A DNA stretch of 64,000 nt from Candidatus Pantoea persica. Its GTDB lineage: Bacteria; Pseudomonadota; Gammaproteobacteria; Enterobacterales; Enterobacteriaceae. The position numbers and the translations under genes are program-made. This document shows positions 22,979-34,260 of this stretch, in pieces. The notes under the pieces are model-generated. The model was not told where the DNA came from, did not search any database, and saw only the letters and a program-made list of their open reading frames with translations. How positions within the stretch are numbered: the first letter of the stretch is position 1; each line of letters begins with the position of its first letter. The stretch is from positions 32,761-96,760 of the forward strand of contig NZ_SMDS01000001.1 of NCBI RefSeq assembly GCF_013753875.1, in the 5' to 3' direction.

Positions 22979-24559
22979 TTCACTGTAATCAGCACTGCAC
23001 AACGACTGTCGTTTCTAATTGAGGAAGACAGCCGTTTTTTATGGCTCTACGCCAGTGTGGCGCAGGCACAGTATGTGTTCACTGTGAGGAGTAATGTTCA
23101 CTGTAATCAGCAGGCGGCTCAGCGGTAAAAACACCGCTTAGCTTTGCGGATTGCTTAAATATCATATATTTCATGTGTTTAGGTAGGGTTATCGCTTACT
23201 TACATGCGCAAGGCTTTATCTTGTTATCCGCTTGTTCCCGACAACACTGATTACAGTGAACGTTATGCCGCGCAGCGTCTGCCCTGTCTGTTTACTGTTT
23301 ACAGTGAATCTTTTGCTGGTCAGCTGGGTGTTTCGCGTATCGTTATGTAGTTAAGATACTGATAATAAAATATTTAATGGCTTTTAACTGTATGCGCCAG
23401 CATAGCACGCTGGCAATGCTGGAAGGCCAACTGCTGATTACAGTGAATGATTTGCTTCCCCCATGTGCTTCTCGCCTGGGATGTACTGATTACAGTGAAC
23501 AGTAACTTGCTGCTCCCCGTCATCCGTCTACCAACCGCTCTGAAGGTCTCAGGGTATTCGTCGCCTATCAGTGATGGCTGTTTGCCCAAAGGGAATTTCA
23601 GTCTGGCCGGCTGATTACAGTGCACGTTAGCGGATTTTGACAGGATCAATTGGCAGGTAGCCACTTCAACACCTGCTCCTGTTCTTCTTAGCTAGCCTCT
23701 GTTCTCCCAGCCCTTTCAGTCTGCTCCCCTGGCCTCAGCTTCCGTTTATCAAGCTCTGTTTCTCTTCATGTGTCTGACTTACCCTTTTTCCAGTCTCACT
23801 TTGTACACTCCTTATGCCACCGGACACCTGGTCACTGACTACAGTGAATGCCTACTGATTACAGTGAACGTTTCGACGGAGTTCTGCCCTGCCCTGACGA
23901 GCGTGGCTTCCCGCGTCCTGCTGTCAGGCGACTTTGCTTTGCGTGCTGCTGCAGGGACGACGTTTTTCTCCGCTGCTTAACGCACTGAGCATTGGTATTG
24001 CGAGCTTCGGGGCCTTGTTATCCTGTGCGCCTGGGCCGTGTTATCCCGCGCCGTCTGAACGTTGTATCCCGTTCTTTGCCTGTTGGCCCTGCTCCCCTTG
24101 TGCCCTATTCCCTGTGCTGGCTGACATGGCCTGCGCGCATTTGTTGATTACAGTGAATCTTTCAGCTAGTAGCCTAGCGCTAATCTTGTCCCGCATGCCA
24201 GTGCAATCATCGTTACTGATCACAGTGAATGTTTAGCCCGCGTCTTACTGACTACAGTGAACGTTGCATAGGGAGAGAACTGACGCAGAGACGGCTAAAA
24301 GCGCCACGCATACCCTCCAACCCGGCTAAAGCTGCCGATCAGAGTGAACGCCGCACATATATGCCGAGCCTTTAGCAGCCTTTTATGCCGCGCGACAGGC
24401 GTTCCGGCATGGCGTGCGCGCGCCTGACAGGTAGGCATAAACCGATGGTCAGAGCGCAAAGGATCATCCTTTCCACTACTGATTACAGTGAATCTTTCCT
24501 TTCTGCCTGATAAAGCAGCAACTCTCGCGCATGCATTGCGGATTACTGATTACAGTGAA
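22979..24559. repeat. Extended iteron field, gene-free 1.6 kb
   Basis: Three same-orientation copies (22979, 23078, 23097) are followed by about thirteen inverted copies of ACTGATTACAGTGAA near 23246, 23294, 23433, 23485, 23612, 23834, 23854, 24143, 24215, 24247, 24333 (weak), 24478 and 24545. No convincing gene lies between repA and parA. Such distal iterons usually act in copy control by titrating and pairing RepA (incompatibility). No other element recognised. Confidence 0.85.
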
Positions 24560-24687
24560 CGTTTAAACACACTGTTAGCAACACGTCCTGTTTAACATTG
24601 CTATTCAATCAGGTTGAAAAGATAACTTATTGACCAACATGCAGGATTTATGTATAAAGTCGTAAATCATGCATATATGGAGCAAGT

Positions 24688-25887
24688 GTGGCTAACGACG
24701 AAAAGCAGATTCAGAAGGTAGCAAAGCGTTCCGAACGCATGCTTCTTAGCCTGACGGAACAGATTCAGGCGCAGAAAGAAGAGCTGCATGAAAACACTTT
24801 TTATCAGGTCTATGCCAAGGCGGCACTGGCAAAGCTGCCGAAGCTGACTCGCTCCAGCGTAGACTATGCCGTCAATGAGATGGAAGAAGGCGGATACCAG
24901 TTCGATAAACGCGCGGCGGGCAGCTCGACTAAATACGCTATGTCGATTGAGAATATCATCGATATCTACCACCACCGCGGCGTACCTAAATACCGCGATC
25001 GCCACGGGGAAGCCTATACAATCTTCGTCGGCAATCTGAAAGGTGGCGTATCGAAAACTGTTTCTACCGTTTCCCTTGCTCATGCACTCCGCGCGCATCC
25101 TCATCTGCTGTATGAGGACTTACGCATTCTGGTCATCGATCTGGATCCGCAGTCATCAGCTACGATGTTCCTTAATCATGTGCGTTCTGTCGGGCTGGTA
25201 GAGGCGACTGCGGCCCAGGCCATGCTGCAAAACGTCAGCCGAGAAGAGCTTTTAAAAGAGTTTATCGTGCCCTCTATCGTACCAGGCGTGGACGTTCTGC
25301 CCGCCTCTATTGACGACGCCTTTATCGCCTCGCGCTGGGATGAGCTTTGCGCCGAACATCTGCCCGGTCAAAACGTGCATGCGGTACTGTATGAGAATGT
25401 CATCGCCAAGCTGACCAAAGACTATGACTTTATCTTTATCGACAGCGGCCCGCATCTGGATGCCTTCCTGAAAAACGCCATCGCCACTTCCGATCTGCTG
25501 ATGACGCCGGTACCGCCAGCACAGGTCGATTTTCACTCCACGCTGAAATACCTGACGCGCCTGCCGGAACTGATCGACATCATCGAAGCCTCCGGCGCGC
25601 CCTGCCGTCTGCAGGGCAATATTGGCTTTATGTCCAAACTATCCAATAAAGCGGACCACAAGCTGTGTCACAGCCTGGCGAAAGAGATTTTCGGTGGCGA
25701 TATGCTGGATGCGGCCTTACCGCGTCTGGATGGCTTCGAACGCTGCGGGGAGTCTTTCGATACGGTGATATCGGCCAACCCCTCTACCTATGTCGGCAGC
25801 AGCGAAGCGCTGAAGAATGCACGCTCCGCGGCAGAAGACTTTGCCAAAGCGGTGTTTGACCGTATTGAATTTATCCGCCTGAACTGA
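24688..25887 (+). CDS. parA: ParA partition ATPase, P1 type
   Basis: A 399-residue intact protein with an N-terminal DNA-binding part and a deviant Walker A motif KGGVSKTVSTVSLA, then VIDLDPQSSATMF and FIDSGPHLDAF. Length and layout match P1-type (Ia) ParA, which binds non-specific DNA to move the plasmid and represses its own operon. It starts with GTG. The parB start follows seven bases after the stop, so the two form an operon; parS lies downstream of parB as in P1. Confidence 0.92.
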   Translation: MANDEKQIQKVAKRSERMLLSLTEQIQAQKEELHENTFYQVYAKAALAKLPKLTRSSVDYAVNEMEEGGYQFDKRAAGSSTKYAMSIENIIDIYHHRGVPKYRDRHGEAYTIFVGNLKGGVSKTVSTVSLAHALRAHPHLLYEDLRILVIDLDPQSSATMFLNHVRSVGLVEATAAQAMLQNVSREELLKEFIVPSIVPGVDVLPASIDDAFIASRWDELCAEHLPGQNVHAVLYENVIAKLTKDYDFIFIDSGPHLDAFLKNAIATSDLLMTPVPPAQVDFHSTLKYLTRLPELIDIIEASGAPCRLQGNIGFMSKLSNKADHKLCHSLAKEIFGGDMLDAALPRLDGFERCGESFDTVISANPSTYVGSSEALKNARSAAEDFAKAVFDRIEFIRLN

Positions 25888-25894
25888 GGTCACA

Positions 25895-26869
25895 ATGAGC
25901 GCAAAAAGAATTACGATTGGCCGAACCTTCAGCCAGACACCTCTGCAGAATGAGCAGGCTTCCGAAAGCCCAACGCAAACCTTTGTTCTTTCGACCGGCA
26001 AACGTGCCCTGTTTCATCTTGAGCGCATCGACGCCAGATATGTGGAGCAGCAAACCTTTGTCGTGCTGGAAACCAATGGCCGTGACCAGGCTGGCCTGAC
26101 GCCCGATTCGCTGCGCGACATCATTCGCACTATCAAGCTGCAGCAGTTCTTCCCCGCCATCGGCGTCAAGCGCGATGGGCGAATTGAAATCCTGGATGGT
26201 TCGCGCCGTCGTGCTGCGGCTATCTACTGTAAAACCGGGCTGGATATTCTGGTTTCCGATACGGCCATTACCACGGAAGAGGCGCGTAAGCTGGCGCAGG
26301 ATATCCAGACCGCGCGCGAGCACAATCTGCGTGAGGTCGGGCTACGCCTGCTTTCGCTGAAAAACGGCGGCATGTCGCAGAAGGAGATTGCCGAGAGCCA
26401 GGAGCTGTCACAGGCGAAAGTGACGCGCGCCCTGCATGCAGCCAGCGTGCCGGCAGAGCTGATATCGCTTTTTCCCAACCATTCAGAGCTGACCTATCCC
26501 GACTACAAAATGCTGCTGATGGCGGCAGAAAAGCTGGCAGAAACCGGACAGCCTGTTGAACGGCTGATCGAGACGGTATCCGTTGACGTCGATACCGTCT
26601 GCGCCCGCGAAGGGCTGGCAGAAGATGAAGTTAAAAATCATATTCTGCGCCTGGTTCGTAACGGCAGCCAGACGCTGACTGAGACGCCAGCCAAAGAGAA
26701 AGTCTTGTCGGAAACCCTCTGGACCTTCGCTGACAAAGATCGCTATGCGCGCAAAAAAATGCGCGGTCGCGTCTTCAGCTATGAGTTCAACCGGCAATCG
26801 AAAGAGCTACAGGAAGAGCTTGATAAGGTCATCGCTGAGACGCTGAAAAAACATCTGGGCGAGTGCTAA
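25895..26869 (+). CDS. parB: ParB centromere-binding protein, P1 type
   Basis: Intact 324-residue ParB. It carries the ParB N-terminal box with DGSRRRAAAIYC, a helix-turn-helix around GGMSQKEIAESQELSQAKVT, and a C-terminal dimer domain ending in IAETLKKHLGEC. It binds the two parS-like sites downstream. It is transcribed with parA and followed by a terminator at 26876-26902. Confidence 0.92.
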   Translation: MSAKRITIGRTFSQTPLQNEQASESPTQTFVLSTGKRALFHLERIDARYVEQQTFVVLETNGRDQAGLTPDSLRDIIRTIKLQQFFPAIGVKRDGRIEILDGSRRRAAAIYCKTGLDILVSDTAITTEEARKLAQDIQTAREHNLREVGLRLLSLKNGGMSQKEIAESQELSQAKVTRALHAASVPAELISLFPNHSELTYPDYKMLLMAAEKLAETGQPVERLIETVSVDVDTVCAREGLAEDEVKNHILRLVRNGSQTLTETPAKEKVLSETLWTFADKDRYARKKMRGRVFSYEFNRQSKELQEELDKVIAETLKKHLGEC

Positions 26870-26875
26870 TCGATT

Positions 26876-26902
26876 CATCCGGGTAGCGCACCTGCCCGGA
26901 TG
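26876..26902 (+). terminator. parAB terminator hairpin
   Basis: CATCCGGG and CCCGGATG form a perfect eight-base stem with an eleven-base loop a few bases after the parB stop. No strong T run. Confidence 0.7.
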
Positions 26903-26996
26903 CCTTCTCTCCTGATTGTTAACATCCCTTTTCGCCCGCTGGATTCGACAGGCCATTTTTACCGCTAACATCCTGTTTTATAAACTTTCTCTCGCA

Positions 26997-27032
26997 ATAT
27001 TTCAGCCTGAAATCGCCAGTATTTCACTTCAA
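26997..27032. promoter_or_regulatory. parS: P1-type parS site 1
   Basis: ATTTCAG and the inverted CTGAAAT (A boxes) run directly into TCGCCA (B box, 27013-27018), then ATTTCAC (27021-27027). This mirrors the heptamer A box and hexamer B box layout of the P1/P7 centromere and lies 130 bases after parB. Confidence 0.8.
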
Positions 27033-27125
27033 TTTGCTACACGCTGTTTTCCAGACGGCTGCGCGCCAGGTCATCTCTCAGCCTGCTGCTGTTACTGCAG
27101 CAGGCAGGCCAATAAAAGAATAGGT

Positions 27126-27218
27126 TCGCCAGCGCAATTTAAACTCTAACCTGTTGAAAATTAAATAGATGGTCGAGGAATTTCAGGCTGAAATCGCCAG
27201 AAATTTCAACCTGAAACA
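27126..27218. promoter_or_regulatory. parS: P1-type parS site 2 with an extra B box
   Basis: A second copy: ATTTCAG (27180), inverted CTGAAAT (27188), TCGCCA (27194-27199), ATTTCAA (27203-27209) and a further inverted partner. An isolated TCGCCA occurs at 27126-27131. Two such copies about 180 bases apart would bind ParB on both. Confidence 0.75.
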
Positions 27219-27246
27219 GCCTCTGCTCCTGTCAGAGTTATCAGTA

Positions 27247-28168
27247 CTATTTTTTATCCGCGGCCCAGGTCGCTGAGCGAACATCACGCGGAAAAAGGTG
27301 TCAGCCAGCTTTTGCTGCTCTCTAAAAGTTTGCTCGGTCATACGCTCAACGCCATAAGGTAATTGCGCCAGCGTGGTTTGCCAGATGCGTTTATCTAGAC
27401 CCGCAGAGTGAGAAAGTATGGCTGCTGCGTTAGCTTGGTGCTGGTTCGCCCAGCTGCTCAGGTTGCTTAACTCATCCAGTGCCTCTTTCGCTACCTCAGG
27501 TTCGTTATCCGCAAACTGGCGCCTCGCCAGATAGAATGTGTAATGCGGCACTAGTCCTTCAGTGTTACGCACCTGACGTGCGCCACTGCTGGCCTCTACT
27601 TCAGCAAGCCAGGGATCCCAGATCACCCAGGCATCTACTGCGCCCTTCTGGAATACCGCGCGCACATCGGCAGGCGCCAGATAAACCGGCGTAATATCTT
27701 TATAGGTGAGACCGCCCCTTCCAGCGTGGCAATCGGTAGATAGTTGACGTCGGAGCCTTTATTCAAGGCTACTCGCTTGCCCTTCGAATCCCGGACGCTA
27801 TGAATGGCCGAAGCAGTGGGGACAACAATCGCCTCTGTTTTCGGGTTAGCCGGCGAATGTCCCAAATAGACCAGGCCAGCTTGCGCAGCCTGGGCAAAGG
27901 CGAGCGGCGTATCGCCTGTCGCTGCGAGGTCAATACTGCCGACATTCAGTTCTTCGAGCATTTGCGGCCATGCGGGAAACTCAACCCAGCGTACTTTAAC
28001 GCCCTGTTTCTCCAGCCGCATTTCCAGCGTGCCGCGATACTTCAGCAGAGCAAAAATGTTAGCTTTCTAATAGCCGACATTTACCGTTTCTGGCGCGGCA
28101 ACAGCATGGGAAGCAGAAACAATGAGCGCCGCGGCAGCAATGCCAGTAAGCATTCCATTCAGGTTCAT
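27247..28168 (-). pseudogene. ssuA: Aliphatic sulfonate/taurine ABC substrate-binding protein (SsuA-like), broken
   Basis: The start at 28168 has a signal peptide ending in SASHAVAA, then a TAG at about 28067 (NVGY-stop-KANIFALLKYRG, family glutamine). The body is typical of SsuA (VRWVEFPAWPQMLEELNVG, DAWVIWDPWLAEVE). A frame change near 27710 separates the halves, and near the end the true frame ends RDVRSATWAADKK with a stop at 27247. Periplasmic binding protein for sulfonates; permease and ATPase genes are not here. Confidence 0.85.
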
Positions 28169-28429
28169 AAATTTATCTCTATGGTTTTAGCTCATCCTGA
28201 CAGGTGTGCTCCGGTCTGAGAAATAACCAAATACGTTTGCTTATGCTGCCGGGAAACAGGTCACCGCGCCGCTGTCATTACTGACATCTGGCTCAGCTGG
28301 TGTGAGCCGTTCGCGGCAGGAGTAAATGCTTAGCACGTTAATAATTTGCAGGGGCGATCAAGGAGCCAAATCGTACGCTATCTGATAGGATACCGGCAAA
28401 AAAATGCCTGCCAGAGATCCGTTCACTGT

Positions 28430-30523
<2,094 letters not shown>

Positions 30524-30547
30524 TCAGCACGGCGCGTGCAGTCGCCT

Positions 30548-30571
30548 CAGCCAGTCACGGCTGGTTTTTTT
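30548..30571 (+). terminator. FUSC gene terminator
   Basis: CAGCC-AGTCAC-GGCTG stem followed by a run of T residues, 25 bases after the FUSC stop. Confidence 0.7.
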
Positions 30572-30923
30572 ATTCCAACGGAAGTGTCGCAAGATGCCGC
30601 GTCACACCCTGCGCCGCCAATACTTAACAGCACAGCGTCCGTCCTCACTGCGTAAACACCTTTATCTGCGACGATCGCTTTCGCCTGTCCAATCGTACGA
30701 ACGCTGGTGCAAGCTTCAGGGCGGAGCACAGCATAGTCACCGCAACAAAAACAGCATCGCCTTTTCAGCGCAGCAGAATGTAGCCAGCCCGTCAGTGACG
30801 GCATAGCAAATTAGCCAAACGGAAAAGCGCATTTTTTTGTTAGCAATGCAATAGTAACTATATTTATCATTGTCTTTATCGAAGGCATGTTGCCTCGCAT
30901 TAACCTTAAGAAGGAATTTGACC
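30572..30923. other. Gap with no assignable gene
   Basis: About 350 bases. A minus-strand open stretch (85 codons) is rich in cysteine and alanine and looks like noise. The last part, AT-rich, probably holds the promoter of the DUF1471 gene. Confidence 0.35.
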
Positions 30924-31144
30924 ATGAAAAACGTAAAAATGATTGCTATCGCCGCTGTTGCCGCACTCTCTGCGATCTCTTTCAGCAGCGTCGCCGCTCA
31001 GAGCACCTCCGCGCACGGCAGTACGCTGGACAGCGCCGAAGCCCATATTGCCGCGAAAGCGCAGGCTGAGGGCGCAAGCAGCTCAAAATCACCAGCGCCC
31101 GCGCTGACAACGGTGTCTATATGACCGCTGAACTCTATAAATAA
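30924..31144 (+). pseudogene. DUF1471 (YhcN/BhsA) small periplasmic stress protein, broken
   Basis: Preceded by AAGAAGGA, the frame starts KNVKMIAIAAVAALSAISFS, a signal peptide, then SAEAHIAAKAQAEGASS, where a frame change near 31085 occurs. The correct continuation KITSARADNGVYMTAELYK ends at 31144 in another frame. DUF1471 proteins are small stress-inducible periplasmic proteins. Confidence 0.85.
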
Positions 31145-31175
31145 CGGATGGTCGCACAGGGACGTGCCGGAAAAG

Positions 31176-31199
31176 GCTGCCGCAAGGCAGCGTTTTTTG
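31176..31199 (+). terminator. Terminator after the DUF1471 gene
   Basis: GCTGCC-GCAA-GGCAGC stem followed by six T residues. Confidence 0.85.
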
Positions 31200-31230
31200 T
31201 TGCGAGAGAAAAGATAAACCGCGCTGCGGC

Positions 31231-31896
31231 TCAGTTGGGCGAGCGGGTAGGGCGAACTACGATTTCGCTGACGTCAACCTCATCTGGCTGTTCGATGGCG
31301 AAACGTACCGCGCGCCCAATCGCGTCCGGCTGCAGTGCAATCGCCCGATACTCGTTCATCAGTGCCGCCGCAGAGGCGTCCATAATGGTGCCAGCCAACT
31401 CGCTTTCCACCACGCCAGGATGAACGCAGGTGACGTGCAGCTGGGTATTTTCCTGCCGCAGATCGTCTGAGATCGCCTGCACCGCAAACTTGGTCGCGCA
31501 GTAGACGGCAGCCGTCGGCGAAACGGCCAGCGCGCCGGTGATGCCGTACAGCACCCCTTTGATATTGACGTTAATCATCTGGTCCCACTCATCCACCTTC
31601 AGCGCGGCCAGCGGCGACAGCGGCATAACGCCTGCGCTGTTGATCATCACGTCGATACGTCCCCATTTATCCAGTGCGACCTGCGCGACCTGCTGCACCG
31701 AAAGGCGCGAGGTTACGTCCAGCGGCGCCACGGCAACCTCAACGCCGTGCTGCTGTAGCTCTTCCGCCAGCGTCTGCAGGCGATCGATACGGCGCGCGCC
31801 TAGCAGCAGAATGGCGCCGCTGGCCGCCAGCTTGCGTGCGATGCCCGCGCCAATGCCGCTGGATGCGCCGGTAATCAGTATCACTTTTTTGTTCGT
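31231..31896 (-). pseudogene. Short-chain dehydrogenase with active-site deletion
   Basis: The Rossmann motif TGASSGIGAG, the NSAGVMPLSPL loop and YCATKFA (catalytic Tyr/Lys) are all present, but about 24 residues between VLYGI and GALAVSPTAAVYC are missing, in frame. This region normally contains the catalytic serine, so the protein would be inactive though open. The natural start seems lost: ACG stands at 31894-31896 after a GGGAGC ribosome site where ATG is expected; translation could begin at a downstream GTG. Divergent from the LysR pseudogene, which probably regulated it. Confidence 0.75.
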
Positions 31897-31995
31897 GGTT
31901 TGGCTCCCGTCGTGAAGTGTCTGGCGATCTTATGTGCGCTGGACTATAAAGAGAATCCATCCATTCCTTACCTCACTGGTAACTGAGAGTAACCG

Positions 31996-32883
31996 ATGCC
32001 GAGTGACAAAAACGCCCTCGAGGTGTTTATTACGCTGGCGGAGACGCGCAACTTTCGGCTGGCGGCGGAGCAGTTAGGGGTGACCCGACCAGCAATCAGC
32101 CAGGCGCTGCGGCGGCTGGAAGATCGGGGCTGCACATCTCGCTGATCCATCGCACCACCTGCAGCCTCAGCCTGACGGAGGCGGGCGAGCGGCTCTATGC
32201 CGAGATGGCGCCGGCGATGGCACAGCTTAACCGGGCAGTGAGCGAGGTCACCGTGCTGGCGGGCGAACCGCGCGGACAGCTGCGGCTGGCCGTCTCCTCC
32301 ATTGCGGAGCGCTTTATCAACGGTGACCTGCTTGCACGCTTTCTACAGCGCTATCCGCAAATCTTGCTGGATATTACGGTGACGGATGGAGGAGTTCGAC
32401 ATCGTGGCGCAGGGCTACGATGCAGGCGTCAGGCTCAGCGAAATCATCGCGCAGGATATGATTGCGGTACCGGTATCAGCGCGCCAGCGGCAAATCGCCG
32501 TGGCGTCGCCCGTCTATCTGGCGCGACACGGCACGCCGCAGCATCCGCTGGAACTGCTGCAGCACGTTTGCATTGGCTGGCGGCGCGAGCCGGACGTCGC
32601 GCCCTATCGCTGGGAGTTTGCCGAAGAGGGCAGGGAGTTTGATGTCGCGGTCAATGCGCAGCTCAACACCAACGATACGGGGATTATGGTGTACACCGCC
32701 TGCGCAGGCGCTGGCATCGCCTTTGGCATGGAGGAGACTTATCGCCCCTATATCGCGCGCGGCGAGCTGGTGCCACTGCTGGAAGATTTTCTGCCAACCT
32801 TTGCCGGCTTCTATCTCTATTTTCCCGGCAGGAAAAACCTGGCGCTCAAGCTGCGGGCGCTAATCGATCATATGAAGATTTAG
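31996..32883 (+). pseudogene. LysR-family regulator, broken
   Basis: Starts ALEVFITLAETRNFRLAAEQL, the LysR helix-turn-helix, then shifts frame near 32130 (SLIHRTTCSLSLTEAGE) and again near 32385, giving the co-inducer domain to DHMKI at 32883. Divergent from the short-chain dehydrogenase. Confidence 0.85.
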
Positions 32884-32888
32884 GCCAT

Positions 32889-33629
32889 TCAGGCTGGAAC
32901 GGCGACGCGCGTTACAGCCACGCCCTGTTCCGCCAGCTGTGCCATCACGGCATCGCTCAGCCCGCTGTCGGTAATTGCCTGATTGACCCGATAACCGGGC
33001 GAGAGCGGGTAGGGGTAAATAAGGCCGAATTTCGAGGAGTCGGCCAGCGCTCAGGTGGGTACGCCTTTCGCCAGCACCGCGTCGACCACGCCGCAGCGTA
33101 GCATATTGCGGCCGGTAAAGCCGGTTTCCACATGCCAGCCGTCAACGCCAACAAAGGCTTTATGGAAATGCACCTGTTGAACGCAGTAGCGCGTCAGCGG
33201 CCCCACCATCGACTGGCTGCTTTTTTGCAGCAGGCCGCCCGGCACGATCACTTCGCACGCCGCCTCTTTCAGCAGATGGGCGATAAAGTGGCTGACGGTG
33301 ATCACCGTGACGTCGGCTCTCTCCGCCAGCAGCGCGTTGCTGCTGCCGACCTCGATAAACACCGCATCGCCGGCCTCTATCAGGCTGGCGGCATGGCTGG
33401 CCAACACCTATTTTAGGTCATAGCGCGTATGCATGCGTATGCCAACTTTATCGCTGTCGAGCGCCAGCGCGGAGCCATGCACGCGTCGGAGAAAACGGTC
33501 GCGCTCCAGCTGGGTTAAATCCTAACGCACGGTGACTCCAGAGACGCCGGTCAGCTGGGCCAGTTCGCTGACCGCGACGCTGCCGCGTGCGTTGACGAGT
33601 TCGATAATCTGTTGATGGCGAGCGTTCAT
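32889..33629 (-). pseudogene. yciT: DeoR-family regulator YciT, three premature stops
   Basis: One continuous frame from 33629 to 32889 resembles E. coli YciT: helix-turn-helix (ELAQLTGVSGVTVR), then ALALDSDKVGIRMHTRYDLK and the sugar-phosphate-binding domain. Stops: TAG 33522 (TVR-stop-DLTQ, family glutamine), TAG 33408 (DLK-stop-VLAS, family glutamine) and TGA 33051. No frameshift. This is one of the cleanest cases in which only stop codons inactivate a gene. Confidence 0.85.
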
Positions 33630-33675
33630 GCGAGTAAGTAGCCAGACAAAGGGTGGCGGCAGTGTAGCAGAAACA

Positions 33676-33699
33676 GCCGCGCAGTGTGCGCTGCGCGGC
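33676..33699. terminator. GC-rich hairpin
   Basis: GCCGCGCAG and CTGCGCGGC form a perfect nine-base stem around a six-base loop just beyond the minus-strand fragment end. No T run. Confidence 0.4.
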
Positions 33700-33705
33700 G
33701 CGGGA

Positions 33706-33845
33706 TCAGGCGAGGTCGAGGGTGCGCCGGCCCGTTTCATAATTCTCTGGCGGGAAATCGCCAGGAGAACGGCCCTCAGCCAGCGCATGCGCCACCTGCT
33801 GCGCGTAGCGGCGGTTCTTGTCGCACATCGGCGCGGCGAGGAGCT
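33706..33845 (-). pseudogene. C-terminal fragment of an unidentified protein
   Basis: About 45 residues, including CDKNRRYAQQVAHALAEGRS and PENYETGRRTLDLA then a stop. The style suggests the tail of a DUF1479-like protein, but I cannot confirm this. It is cut at its N-terminal side by a junction with the gamma-glutamylcyclotransferase-like fragment. Confidence 0.35.
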
Positions 33846-34017
33846 TGATGAGGGCGGAGATGCCGTGGCGGGCTATATCTTCCACTCACCCCACCTGGCG
33901 CAGCTCTGGCCGATGCTCGACGCGTTTGAAGAGGCCTACGATCGCGTGCCGGTTACAGTGAACGCTGAAGATGGCTCGCAGATTGCCGCCTGGATTTATC
34001 AAATTCAACCCGCCTGA
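33846..34017 (+). pseudogene. Gamma-glutamylcyclotransferase-like (YtfP) fragment
   Basis: The C-terminal stretch GDAVAGYIFHSPHLAQLWPM, then DAFEEAYDRVPVTVN and AWIYQIQPA is typical of the small GGCT fold. The N-terminal half has been lost at the junction with the preceding fragment. Confidence 0.55.
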
Positions 34018-34260
34018 AGCATCCGCCTGAAGCGTTCGCCGCGTCGACGCTACACCGTCAAGCGCCGCTTTAAACGTCCGTCACGATGACGCTGCACTGT
34101 TGCGCGCCGCCTTAAATACGTTCCACCTGCTGGTAATTTCGCCGCTCTCTGCCTAACGTTTATTCATCATCCTTAACGCTTTCTTAACGTACTTCTCTAT
34201 CTGCGGCGTCAGCATTGCCTGCGCCGCCGGGGGCCGCCTGCAAACTGCTTACTGGAGACC

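Noticed and set aside
23374..24236. Open frames of 60-100 codons between repA and parA
   Set aside because: They run across iterons, resemble no protein, and lack start signals; the stretch is better explained as an iteron field.
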